A stretch of 64,000 nt of DNA from Pseudomonas sp. P7548 (GTDB lineage: Bacteria > Pseudomonadota > Gammaproteobacteria > Pseudomonadales > Pseudomonadaceae), in contig NZ_JACARO010000070.1 in the NCBI RefSeq assembly GCF_013386585.1, positions 19,111 through 83,110 on the forward strand, in the 5' to 3' direction. Positions 43,151 to 51,148 of this stretch are shown one piece after another (the first letter of the stretch is position 1; every line of letters begins with the position of its first letter). Made by a program: the position numbers and the translations under genes. The notes under the pieces are model-generated. The model had not been told where the DNA came from. It ran no database searches and saw nothing but the letters and a program-made list of their open reading frames with translations.

Positions 43151-44242
43151 GTGGCGCTCAATAGCATCGAAGAACTGGTTGAAGACATCCGCCAAGGCAA
43201 GATGGTCATCCTGATGGATGACGAAGACCGCGAGAACGAAGGCGACATCATCATGGCCGCCGAGGCCTGCAAGCCTGAGCACATCAACTTCATGGCCAAG
43301 CACGCCCGTGGGCTGATCTGCATGCCCATGAGCCGCGAGCGCTGCGAGTTGCTGAAGCTGCCATTGATGGCGCCGCGCAACGGGTCGGGTTTTGGCACCA
43401 AGTTCACCGTGTCTATCGAAGCGACCACCGGCGTCACCACCGGTATTTCTGCGGCTGACCGCGCGCGCACCGTGCAAGCCGCTGCCGCCAAGGACGCCAA
43501 GGCCGAAGACATTGTCAGCCCTGGCCACATCTTCCCGCTGATGGCCCAGCCGGGCGGCACCCTGGCCCGTGCCGGCCACACCGAAGCTGCCTGCGACCTC
43601 GCGCGCATGGCCGGGTTCGAGCCAAGCGGCGTGATCTGCGAAGTGATGAACGACGACGGCACCATGGCCCGTCGCGCTGAACTCGAAGCCTTTGCCGCCG
43701 AACACGACATCAAGATCGGCACCATTGCCGACCTGATCCACTACCGCATGATCCACGAACGTACCGTTCAGCGGATTGCCGAGCAGCCGCTGGACAGCGA
43801 ACTGGGCCAATTCAATTTGGTGACCTACCGTGATTCAGTGGAAGGCGACGTGCACATGGCCCTGACCCTGGGCACCATTTGCGCCGAAGAGCCGACCCTG
43901 GTGCGGGTACACAACATGGACCCCTTGCGCGACCTGTTGATGGTCAAGCAACCGGGCCGTTGGAGCCTGCGAGCCGCCATGGCCGCGGTTTCCGAGGCGG
44001 GCAGCGGTGTGGTGCTGCTGTTGGGCAACCCGGTGGATGGTGATGTGCTGCTGGCGCATATCCGTGAAACCGCCGAGCACACCCAGGTCAAGACGCCGAC
44101 CACCTACAGCATCGTCGGTGCCGGTTCGCAGATCCTGCGTGACCTCGGCGTGCGCAAAATGCGCCTGATGAGTGCGCCAATGAAATTTAATGCGATATCC
44201 GGTTTCGATCTGGAAGTAGTAGAATACGTGCCCTCCGAATAA
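43151..44242 (+). CDS. ribBX: 3,4-Dihydroxy-2-butanone-4-phosphate synthase with a degenerate RibA-like domain (RibBX)
   Basis: GTG start behind AAGGGGGTGCCAC. Residues 1-200 are a complete RibB domain: DDEDRENEGDIIMAA, GTKFTVSIEATTGVTTGIS, SPGHIFPL and GHTEAACDLARMAG. Residues 205-363 align with GTP cyclohydrolase II but read LVRVHNMDPLRDLLMVKQPG where active RibA has HSECLTGD and RCDCG, so the zinc and catalytic cysteines are gone. GTP cyclohydrolase II activity must come from ribA at 47.2 kb. Such RibBX fusions are known in proteobacteria. Confidence 0.93.
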   Translation: MALNSIEELVEDIRQGKMVILMDDEDRENEGDIIMAAEACKPEHINFMAKHARGLICMPMSRERCELLKLPLMAPRNGSGFGTKFTVSIEATTGVTTGISAADRARTVQAAAAKDAKAEDIVSPGHIFPLMAQPGGTLARAGHTEAACDLARMAGFEPSGVICEVMNDDGTMARRAELEAFAAEHDIKIGTIADLIHYRMIHERTVQRIAEQPLDSELGQFNLVTYRDSVEGDVHMALTLGTICAEEPTLVRVHNMDPLRDLLMVKQPGRWSLRAAMAAVSEAGSGVVLLLGNPVDGDVLLAHIRETAEHTQVKTPTTYSIVGAGSQILRDLGVRKMRLMSAPMKFNAISGFDLEVVEYVPSE

Positions 44243-44286
44243 AGGCCGGCGATTTTTGCCCCTTGTTCGCGGTTAACACATCACTG

Positions 44287-44308
44287 AGGGACGCACTTTT
44301 CGCGTCCC
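44287..44308 (+). promoter_or_regulatory. Leader hairpin before ribH
   Basis: GGGACGC and GCGTCCC form a perfect stem with a 7-base loop 22 bases before the ribH start. It lacks a T run, so it is not an intrinsic terminator, and no FMN riboswitch sequence surrounds it. Confidence 0.4.
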
Positions 44309-44330
44309 TGCTCTTTAAGAGATTTGTCGA

Positions 44331-44807
44331 ATGACCCTGAAGACCATCGAAGGTACCTTCATCGCCCCCAAAGGCCGCTACGCCCTGGTGGTTGGCCGCT
44401 TCAACAGCTTCGTTGTTGAAAGCCTGGTAAGCGGTGCCGTGGACGCCCTGGTTCGCCACGGTGTGAGCGAAAGCGACATCACCCTGATCCGTGCCCCTGG
44501 CGCCTTCGAAATTCCACTGGTTGCGCAAAAAGTTGCTCAACAGGGTGAATACGCGGCAATCATCGCCCTGGGCGCGGTCATTCGTGGCGGTACCCCGCAC
44601 TTCGAATACGTGGCGGGCGAGTGCACCAAGGGCCTGGCCCAGGTGTCCATGGAGTTCGGCGTGCCGGTTGCGTTCGGCGTACTGACCGTTGATTCCATCG
44701 AGCAAGCCATCGAACGTTCCGGCACCAAGGCCGGTAACAAAGGCGCTGAAGCTGCCCTGTCCGCCCTGGAAATGGTCAGCCTGCTGTCGCAGTTGGAGGC
44801 CAAGTGA
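44331..44807 (+). CDS. ribH: 6,7-Dimethyl-8-ribityllumazine synthase
   Basis: The 158-residue protein has the family core ALVVGRFNSFVVESLVSG, RAPGAFEIPL and ALGAVIRGGTPHFEYVAGE, with the catalytic His in TPHFEY. It condenses the RibB and RibD products. The stop overlaps the nusB start. Confidence 0.97.
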   Translation: MTLKTIEGTFIAPKGRYALVVGRFNSFVVESLVSGAVDALVRHGVSESDITLIRAPGAFEIPLVAQKVAQQGEYAAIIALGAVIRGGTPHFEYVAGECTKGLAQVSMEFGVPVAFGVLTVDSIEQAIERSGTKAGNKGAEAALSALEMVSLLSQLEAK

Positions 44808-45304
44808 TTTCCGACGAGAGCGATCGTTTCAACCCGCGCGAGCCACGCCCAGCCGATGCTGGCAAGCCGTCCAAGAACGAGAAGCGTCGCGCTGCTCGTC
44901 AATTGGCGACCCAGGCGCTGTACCAGCGTCACCTGGCCGGCGCTTCGTTGAACGAGATCGAAGCACAGTTTCGCGTCGACAACGATTTCACCTTTGCCGA
45001 CCTGCCGTACTTCCACGACATCCTGCACGGTGTGCATGCCCACCTGACCGAGATCGACACGGCCCTGGCACCTTGCCTGGACCTGACCATCGAAGAGCTG
45101 GACCCGGTTGAGCTGTGCGTGATGCGCCTGTCGGCCTGGGAACTGCTGTATCGCGTCGACGTGCCGTACCGCGTGGTGATCAACGAAGGCATCGAACTGG
45201 CGAAAGTCTACGGTTCGACCGACGGCCACAAGTTCGTCAACGGCGTGCTCGACAAGCTGGCCCCGCGCCTGCGTGAAGCCGAAGTGAAGGCGTACAAGCG
45301 CTAA
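44804..45304 (+). CDS. nusB: Transcription antitermination factor NusB
   Basis: A GTG start overlapping the ribH stop gives 166 residues: a hydrophilic N-terminal extension, then the NusB helical bundle (RRAARQLATQALYQRHLAG ... VELCVMRLSAWELLYR ... INEGIELAKVYGSTDGHKFVNGVLD). It pairs with S10 (rpsJ at the start of this window) to antiterminate rRNA transcription. Confidence 0.97.
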   Translation: MISDESDRFNPREPRPADAGKPSKNEKRRAARQLATQALYQRHLAGASLNEIEAQFRVDNDFTFADLPYFHDILHGVHAHLTEIDTALAPCLDLTIEELDPVELCVMRLSAWELLYRVDVPYRVVINEGIELAKVYGSTDGHKFVNGVLDKLAPRLREAEVKAYKR

Positions 45305-45319
45305 GCGCTTGAATCCTGA

Positions 45320-46285
45320 ATGGGTGAGTTTGAGCTGATCCGCAACTACTTCGCCGCCGCGCCCTGTGCGCAAGGCGGCGAAGGCATTGCGTTGGGGATC
45401 GGCGATGACTGCGCCTTGCTGGCGCTCCCCGCCGGGGAGCAGTTGGCAATTTCCACGGATACTTTGGTGGCCGGCGTGCACTTTGCCGACCCCTGTGATC
45501 CGTTCCTGCTTGGCCAGCGCTCGTTGGCCGTGGCGGTGAGCGACTTGGCCGCCATGGGCGCGCACCCTCTTGCATTTACTCTTGCCCTTACCACGCCGAC
45601 GGTCGATGCCGATTGGCTGCAACGCTATGCCCAGGGGTTGAACGCCATGGCGCAAAGCTGCGGTGTGGGCTTGGTGGGCGGCGACACCACGCGCGGGCCG
45701 TTGAGCCTGACCCTGACCGTGTTCGGCCGTGTGCCGGCCGGGCAGGCGCTGACGCGCAGCGGTGCAAAACCCGGTGACCTGCTGTGTGTCGGCGGTGAGC
45801 TGGGCAATGCGGCCGGCGCCTTGCCGCTGGTCCTGGGCCAGCGCGTCGCTGACGCCGCCGTCGCCGAGCCGTTGCTGGCCCATTACTGGTCACCGCAGCC
45901 GCAGCTGGCCCTGGGGCTGGCGCTGCGGGGCAAGGCGACGTCTGCGATGGACATCTCCGACGGGCTGTTGGCCGATTGCGGGCATATCGCCAAGGCGTCG
46001 GCTGCCCGCCTGTTGATCGAGCGCCAGGCCTTGCCGTTGTCCCAGGCCTTGCTGGCGTTTTTCGGGGATGAGGCCGCCCGCGTGGCCGCGCTGAGCGGCG
46101 GGGATGATTACGTGCTGGCGTTCACCCTGCCGCCAGCCGAGCTGGCGCCCTTGTTGGCGAGCGGTTGGCCGGTGCATGTGATCGGCCGTGTCGAGGCGGG
46201 GCAGGGCGTGACACTGCTCGATGCCCAAGGGCAGGACATCACCCCGGCCGTCCGCGGCTATCAACACTTCAGCGAGACGCCCTGA
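45320..46285 (+). CDS. thiL: Thiamine-monophosphate kinase
   Basis: The 321-residue ATPase of the AIR-synthase/PurM fold has IGDDCALLALPAG, SVAVSDLAAMGAHPLA-type motif, VGGDTTRG and SAMDISDGLLADCGHI and LSGGDDYVLAFT. It makes thiamine pyrophosphate from the monophosphate. It follows nusB as in many gammaproteobacteria. Confidence 0.96.
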   Translation: MGEFELIRNYFAAAPCAQGGEGIALGIGDDCALLALPAGEQLAISTDTLVAGVHFADPCDPFLLGQRSLAVAVSDLAAMGAHPLAFTLALTTPTVDADWLQRYAQGLNAMAQSCGVGLVGGDTTRGPLSLTLTVFGRVPAGQALTRSGAKPGDLLCVGGELGNAAGALPLVLGQRVADAAVAEPLLAHYWSPQPQLALGLALRGKATSAMDISDGLLADCGHIAKASAARLLIERQALPLSQALLAFFGDEAARVAALSGGDDYVLAFTLPPAELAPLLASGWPVHVIGRVEAGQGVTLLDAQGQDITPAVRGYQHFSETP

Positions 46286-46340
46286 TTCGGCGAGCTGCGC
46301 TACCCTCTATACGGTTCTCAAGGTGTAGGAGGTTGTCACC

Positions 46341-47066
46341 ATGGATGTGCGCCGTTGGCTGCTGATTGTGCTGTGCTCGGTCGCGACACTTGTGCGCGCG
46401 GACGAGGCCCCGGTACCTGGCAAGATCATGCTGGCCAGCGAAGAGTGGAACGACTACACCAACAAAGACGGCAGCGGTCTGGCGTGGGATGTGTTGCGCC
46501 AGGTGTTCGAGCCCGCTGGGATCACCCTGCAAACCCGCAGCGTGCCCTATACCCGTTCGGTCGGCCTGGCCCAGCGCGGCGAAGTGGATGGTTGGGTCGG
46601 TTCCTACCGTGATGAAGCGACTGGCGTGCTGTACCCTCACTGGAACTTCGACTCCGACCACATCTACGCCCTCGGGCTGGCCACTGCGCCGACGCCCAGC
46701 GTGGCCACGCTGGGCAATTACCGCCTGGCCTGGGTGCGCGGCTACAAGTACGAGGAGTACTTGCCCAACGTGCACCGCTTCAACCAGATCGAACGCCGTG
46801 ACGGCATCCTGCCGATGCTGCAGCACGCCCGCGCAGACTTTTACATCGACGCCCTCAGCGAAGCCCAGTACGTGCTCGGCCAGGCCGACGACCCCGCGCA
46901 ATTCAAACTCACCCACATCGCCGAACTGCCGCTGTACGTGGGGTTTGCTGATAACGAACGCGGCCGGGCGTTGATGGCCGTGTATGACCAGCGCATGGCG
47001 GCGCTGGTGAAAAACGGTGAGTTGAAACCGATTTTCGAGCGCTGGAAACAGCCCTATCCGTTCTGA
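46341..47066 (+). CDS. Periplasmic solute-binding protein, family 3
   Basis: The 241-residue precursor has a signal peptide (MDVRRWLLIVLCSVATLVRA) and the lobe pattern of family 3 solute-binding proteins (AWDVLRQVFEPAGITLQT, then GEVDGWVGSY). No ABC permease lies beside it, so it is an orphan binding protein, possibly a sensor or a partner of transporters elsewhere. Ligand unknown. Confidence 0.82.
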   Translation: MDVRRWLLIVLCSVATLVRADEAPVPGKIMLASEEWNDYTNKDGSGLAWDVLRQVFEPAGITLQTRSVPYTRSVGLAQRGEVDGWVGSYRDEATGVLYPHWNFDSDHIYALGLATAPTPSVATLGNYRLAWVRGYKYEEYLPNVHRFNQIERRDGILPMLQHARADFYIDALSEAQYVLGQADDPAQFKLTHIAELPLYVGFADNERGRALMAVYDQRMAALVKNGELKPIFERWKQPYPF

Positions 47067-47195
47067 TGGGCATAGAACCGGGATGAAGGCCAATCGAACC
47101 GATTGATCTTTATCAGCGATAATTCAGCTTAAGCGTCTGTAGGAACCTGCTGTTACAATGGCCGCCATCGTAAAAACTGAAATCAGGAGCACACG

Positions 47196-47813
47196 GTGCC
47201 CGTCGTTTTCGTCGCCGCTTCCAAGCTGCCTACCCCTTTTGCCACGTTCACCATGAACGGCTTTCTCGAAGAAGCCACCGGCCGCGAGCACGTTGTGCTC
47301 AGCCTGGGCGACATCGCTGACGGCGCGCCGGTGCTGGGTCGTGTGCATTCCGAATGCCTGACCGGTGACGCGCTGTTCAGCCAGCGCTGCGATTGCGGTT
47401 CGCAACTGGAAGCCGCGATGCGCGCCATCGCCCGCGAAGGCCGTGGCGTTCTGCTTTACCTGCGCCAGGAAGGCCGCGGTATCGGCCTGATGAACAAGAT
47501 CCGTGCCTACGAGTTGCAAGACGGCGGCGCCGACACCGTTGAAGCCAACGAGCGCCTGGGGTTTGCCGCTGACCAGCGCGACTACGCGATCTGCCTGCCG
47601 ATGCTGGAGCACCTGGGCGTCAAATCCCTGCGCCTGATGACCAACAACCCGCGCAAGGTCAAAGCCTTGACCGACATGGGCATCACCGTGGCCGAGCGCG
47701 TGCCACTGCACACCGGGCACAACCCGCACAACAAACTGTACCTGGCCACCAAGGCCAGCAAGCTCGACCACATGATGGGCAACGAGCATCAGGGCGAGGT
47801 CGACCGCGCGTGA
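47196..47813 (+). CDS. ribA: GTP cyclohydrolase II
   Basis: GTG start behind AGGAGCACACG. The 205-residue enzyme has the zinc motif HSECLTGDALFSQRCDCG (Cys and His ligands complete) and YLRQEGRGIGLMNK. It supplies the first committed step of riboflavin synthesis. Because the RibA-like half of RibBX is degenerate, this stand-alone gene is the only functional cyclohydrolase II in the window. A TACAAT (-10-like) lies at 47154-47159. Confidence 0.97.
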   Translation: MPVVFVAASKLPTPFATFTMNGFLEEATGREHVVLSLGDIADGAPVLGRVHSECLTGDALFSQRCDCGSQLEAAMRAIAREGRGVLLYLRQEGRGIGLMNKIRAYELQDGGADTVEANERLGFAADQRDYAICLPMLEHLGVKSLRLMTNNPRKVKALTDMGITVAERVPLHTGHNPHNKLYLATKASKLDHMMGNEHQGEVDRA

Positions 47814-48229
47814 CCCGTGGCCAGGTGAAACGGCGACTGTCCTTCAATTGGTGGCAGTACCTGGCCCTGGCGCTGCTCCCGCTGTTTGTGATCAACCTGG
47901 TGTTTGGCCAGGCTGAATCATTGCTTCCCGTATTGGCCATGCCGTTTTTCATTGCCGGCGTGGCCTCTATGTTTCTGAGCCTGCGGTATTTCCATGGCTA
48001 TAAACACGCACTGATCGCCACCTCCAAAGCCCTCGACACCCCCGACGAACCAGCCGCCTGGATCACCCTGGCGGCTCGTCGGCGTGCAGCCTTGCTGATT
48101 GCCGCCATTCCCGCGTGGATCGGCGCGTTGGCGGTGTTTGTCGGCCTGGAAGCGGTGCCGCTGTTTCTGTTGGCCCTGTCGACGCTGGTGCTGTTCTACC
48201 TCTATCGCATTCCACGTCAGCTGGGATGA
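47810..48229 (+). CDS. Small membrane protein of unknown function
   Basis: A GTG start overlapping the ribA stop (GTGA) gives 139 residues with four hydrophobic segments (about residues 18-38, 42-60, 92-108, 112-132). It has basic ends. It is coupled to both neighbours (ATGA overlap with the next gene). I do not recognise a family beyond its conservation in Pseudomonas between ribA and a BtuF-like gene. Confidence 0.7.
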   Translation: MTRGQVKRRLSFNWWQYLALALLPLFVINLVFGQAESLLPVLAMPFFIAGVASMFLSLRYFHGYKHALIATSKALDTPDEPAAWITLAARRRAALLIAAIPAWIGALAVFVGLEAVPLFLLALSTLVLFYLYRIPRQLG

Positions 48230-49014
48230 GGCGCTACGGGCTGGCGCTTCTGCTGCTGGTGTTGAGTGCGCCGATGCTGGCGGCCGAGCGTGTCATCAGC
48301 TTGGCGCCGTCTCTTTCTGAAATCGTGGTTGAACTGGGCGCTGCCGACCTGCTGGTGGGCGTGCTCGACGGCGGCGATCGGCCTGCGGCCTTGGCCAGCG
48401 TGCCCTCAGTGGGGCATTACGGTCAGTTGGACATGGAACGCCTGCTCAGCCTCAAGCCGGATCTGATCCTGCTCTGGCCCGGCAGCGTCGGCCCGGCCCA
48501 GCGCGAACAGCTGCAACGCCTGAATATCCCGGTGTACGTCGCCGAACCCCATAGCCTTGAGCAACTGACTACCCAGGTCCAGGCCATCGCCGACCAATTA
48601 GGGCGTGCTGAGGCGGGTCGACAATTGGCCGCACAACTGCACCAGCGCCTGGCCGAGTTGCGTCAGCGCTATCAGCGCGCCGAGCCCTTGCGCGTGTTTT
48701 ACCAGGTGTGGAACCAGCCGCTGTATACCGTGGGCGGTGGGCAGATCATCAGCGATGCGTTGAGCGTGTGCGGCGCGCGCAATGTGTTCGATGACCTCAA
48801 GCTGCCGGCGCCGCAGGTGAGTGTTGAGTCGGTGTTGCAGCGTGACCCGCAGATGATTCTGGTAGGGGATCAGGTGCAGAAGGACGCCTGGAAGGTCTGG
48901 CCGGCGATGGCTGGGCGGGTGCGGCTGGTGCCGGATAAAGGGCTTGAGCGGCCGAGTGGGCAGATGGTGGAGGCGGTGGGGCGGTTGTGTCAGGTGATTG
49001 CGCCGGGCCTGTAA
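48226..49014 (+). CDS. BtuF-like periplasmic cobalamin-binding protein
   Basis: ATG 48226 overlaps the previous stop. The 262-residue precursor has a signal peptide (MRRYGLALLLLVLSAPMLA) and the type III binding protein fold typical of BtuF/FhuD: RVISLAPSLSEIVVELG, PSVGHYGQLDMERLLSLKPDLI, and VFYQVWNQPLYTVGGGQIISD. Cobalamin or a corrinoid is the most likely ligand, supported by the convergent btuB. No BtuCD genes are in the window. Confidence 0.85.
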   Translation: MRRYGLALLLLVLSAPMLAAERVISLAPSLSEIVVELGAADLLVGVLDGGDRPAALASVPSVGHYGQLDMERLLSLKPDLILLWPGSVGPAQREQLQRLNIPVYVAEPHSLEQLTTQVQAIADQLGRAEAGRQLAAQLHQRLAELRQRYQRAEPLRVFYQVWNQPLYTVGGGQIISDALSVCGARNVFDDLKLPAPQVSVESVLQRDPQMILVGDQVQKDAWKVWPAMAGRVRLVPDKGLERPSGQMVEAVGRLCQVIAPGL

Positions 49015-49018
49015 TACC

Positions 49019-49089
49019 GCTATCGCAGGCAAGCCAGCTCCCACATTTGGAACGCGTTTCCCCTGTGGGAGCTGGCTTGCCTGCGATGA
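49019..49089. repeat. REPIN-type inverted pair between btuF-like and btuB
   Basis: TATCGCAGGCAAGCCAGCTC (49021) and its mirror GAGCTGGCTTGCCTGCGATG ending at 49088 form arms of about 25 bases with a 16-base spacer, between two convergent stops. Confidence 0.9.
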
Positions 49090-49105
49090 GGCCGGACTTG
49101 CCCAC

Positions 49106-50992
49106 TCAGATATCAGGCGTCCAAGTCACCCCAACCCTCCACACCCGACCCTCTTCACGATAATACTGGTTGTTCTCGAAATTCGGGTCCTGGTAGCTGT
49201 ACATCGCCCGCGCATAGGCCTTGTCCAACACGTTATCAACCTTGAACGACAGCAGCACCTCCCGGTTCAACGCCCAGCTGCTACGCAGCCCCAGCAAGGC
49301 ATACCCGCCCAGCCGGTTGCGGTTTTCCTCATCGTCATAGCTGTGGCTGATGGCCTGCCAGCTGGCACCCACCCCCAGCTTGTCAAACTGCCGATCCACA
49401 TCCAGGTTCAGCGTGCGCCGCGCCCGACGGGCCAGGGTATGGCCGCTGTCACGGTCGCGAGGGTCGATGATCGAGACGCCCAGATTGCCTTGCCAGCCGA
49501 ACAACTGCTGCTTGAGCGCCGCTTCAAAGCCGTTGATCCGTGCGGACGCCACGTTGTGCGGGATGTAGAAGTCCACCGGCTGGGCGACGATGGCGTCTTT
49601 CAGGTCGGTGCGATACAGCGAGGTTTCCAGGCGCGTGGTATCGCTCAGCTGGCTGCGCCACTGCACCTCGTAGGTTTTTGAGTGTTCCGGCTTGAGGTCG
49701 GGGTTGCTGCTGCCGGGGTAGTACAAGTCATTGAAACTGGGCGCGCGGAAGCCTTCGCTGTAGGACAGCAGCACGTCGTTGTCCGGGTTCAGCGGCACGG
49801 TCAGGGTGCCACTCCAGGTGTTCTGGCTGCCGAACTGCTGGTTGGTGTCGTGGCGCAGGCCCAGCTCGGTGGAAAACCGCTCGGCCTCGAAACGATGCTG
49901 GATGAACACCGCACGGTTCCAGCGGCTGTCTTCGTCGAAGTCAGTGCTGGCGCGCACGCGGTCTTCGTACCAGTCGCCACCGAGGATCAGGCTGTTGTGG
50001 TCATCCAGGGTCAGGTCGTTCTGCCAGTTCACCGAGTCGCGATAAGTGTTGAAGGCGCTGCCCTCATCGCTGAGGTGATCGCGCTTCTTGTCGCGGTTCT
50101 CGCTGTGGCCCAGTTCCAGGCGGGTCTGCCAGCGGTCGTTGAGCTTGGCGTCGACATAACCGCTGGCGCTGCTCACGGTGTAGTCGGTGTAGGGCTTCTG
50201 GCCGACGGTTTCTGCAGGGCTGACGTAGCGCCCGAACGGGTTGTCGTATTCCGACTTGCCCCGGCCATCCAACAGGTTGAAGCCCACTTCGAGGTCATCG
50301 CTCAACGAGTGGCTGAGGTTCAGGCTCAAGGACTTGTTGCGGTAGGCATCATGATCGCCATCGCTGGCAAACGACTCATGGGTCCAGTTGATGCCTTGGG
50401 TTTCATCCAGGCCGGCGCCGAGGTTGAAGCGCGTGCGTTCATCGCCGCCGGACAGGCCGAGGCTGCGTTCCCACGTCTGATTGCTGCCAAAGCCCACATG
50501 CAGGCGCGGATGAACGCCAGCCTGGGCGTTGCGCCGGGTGAAAATCTGGATGACCCCGCCGATGGCATCACTGCCGTAGATCACCGAGCGCGAACCGCGC
50601 AACACTTCCACCCGCTCAATCTGGTCGACGCTGAGGAACTGCAACCCACTGTCGCCCGAGGTGGCGTTGGCGATGCGCTGGCCATCCACCAGCACCAGGC
50701 TTTGGGCTGACTTTGTGCCGCGAATGAACACCCCCGGCAAACTGCCGCGCCCACCGGTTTGTGCGATTTGCACGCCGGGCACGCGGCTCAGCAGGTCGGT
50801 GACGCTGGTGGGTTGCAGGCGGTCGATGTCGTCGCGGGTGAACACGGTGTTGGCGGCGCTGCTGTCGTTGCGCGCCTGTACCTGGCGGTTGGCGGTGATG
50901 ACCACGTCGGGGAGGCTCAAGGCCTGGTCGCGGGTGTCGGCGAGCAGTTCGGGGGTGGGGAGAAGCAGCAAGGCGAGGTGCAGGCGTTTCAT
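49106..50992 (-). CDS. btuB: TonB-dependent receptor, BtuB-like (vitamin B12)
   Basis: ATG 50992 gives a 628-residue precursor with signal peptide MKRLHLALLLLPTPELLA. A TonB box-like PDVVITANR is followed by the plug domain (VTDLLSRVPGVQIAQTGGRG, VEVLRGSRSVIYGSDAIGG) and a 22-strand barrel that ends with aromatic-containing RVGVTWTPDI. It takes up cobalamin with TonB. There is no cobalamin riboswitch in the short upstream region; a REPIN starts about 30 bases away. Confidence 0.9.
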   Translation of the reverse strand: MKRLHLALLLLPTPELLADTRDQALSLPDVVITANRQVQARNDSSAANTVFTRDDIDRLQPTSVTDLLSRVPGVQIAQTGGRGSLPGVFIRGTKSAQSLVLVDGQRIANATSGDSGLQFLSVDQIERVEVLRGSRSVIYGSDAIGGVIQIFTRRNAQAGVHPRLHVGFGSNQTWERSLGLSGGDERTRFNLGAGLDETQGINWTHESFASDGDHDAYRNKSLSLNLSHSLSDDLEVGFNLLDGRGKSEYDNPFGRYVSPAETVGQKPYTDYTVSSASGYVDAKLNDRWQTRLELGHSENRDKKRDHLSDEGSAFNTYRDSVNWQNDLTLDDHNSLILGGDWYEDRVRASTDFDEDSRWNRAVFIQHRFEAERFSTELGLRHDTNQQFGSQNTWSGTLTVPLNPDNDVLLSYSEGFRAPSFNDLYYPGSSNPDLKPEHSKTYEVQWRSQLSDTTRLETSLYRTDLKDAIVAQPVDFYIPHNVASARINGFEAALKQQLFGWQGNLGVSIIDPRDRDSGHTLARRARRTLNLDVDRQFDKLGVGASWQAISHSYDDEENRNRLGGYALLGLRSSWALNREVLLSFKVDNVLDKAYARAMYSYQDPNFENNQYYREEGRVWRVGVTWTPDI

Positions 50993-51026
50993 GGTCTGTC
51001 CATAGATCTGAAATGGGTACACATCA

Positions 51027-51119
51027 AATGTGGGAGCGGGCTTGCTCGCGAAAGCGGTGTATCAGTCAGCTTATCTTTAACTGACACACTGCTTTCGCGA
51101 GCAAGCCCGCTCCCACATT
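51027..51119. repeat. REPIN-type inverted pair between btuB and dxs
   Basis: AATGTGGGAGCGGGCTTGCT (51027) and AGCAAGCCCGCTCCCACATT (to 51119) form 29-base arms, extended by TCAGTCAG / CTGACACA bases inside the 35-base spacer. Confidence 0.9.
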
Positions 51120-51148
51120 TTAGTCCCAGTTTCTACCGGGGCATTGGA

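Noticed and set aside
41195..43810. 871-codon open frame antisense to ribD, ribE and ribBX
   Set aside because: It crosses three well-supported genes on the other strand; long antisense frames are expected from the third-position GC bias.
49682..50710. 342-codon frame antisense to btuB
   Set aside because: Hydrophobic low-complexity product, wholly inside btuB, no ribosome site.
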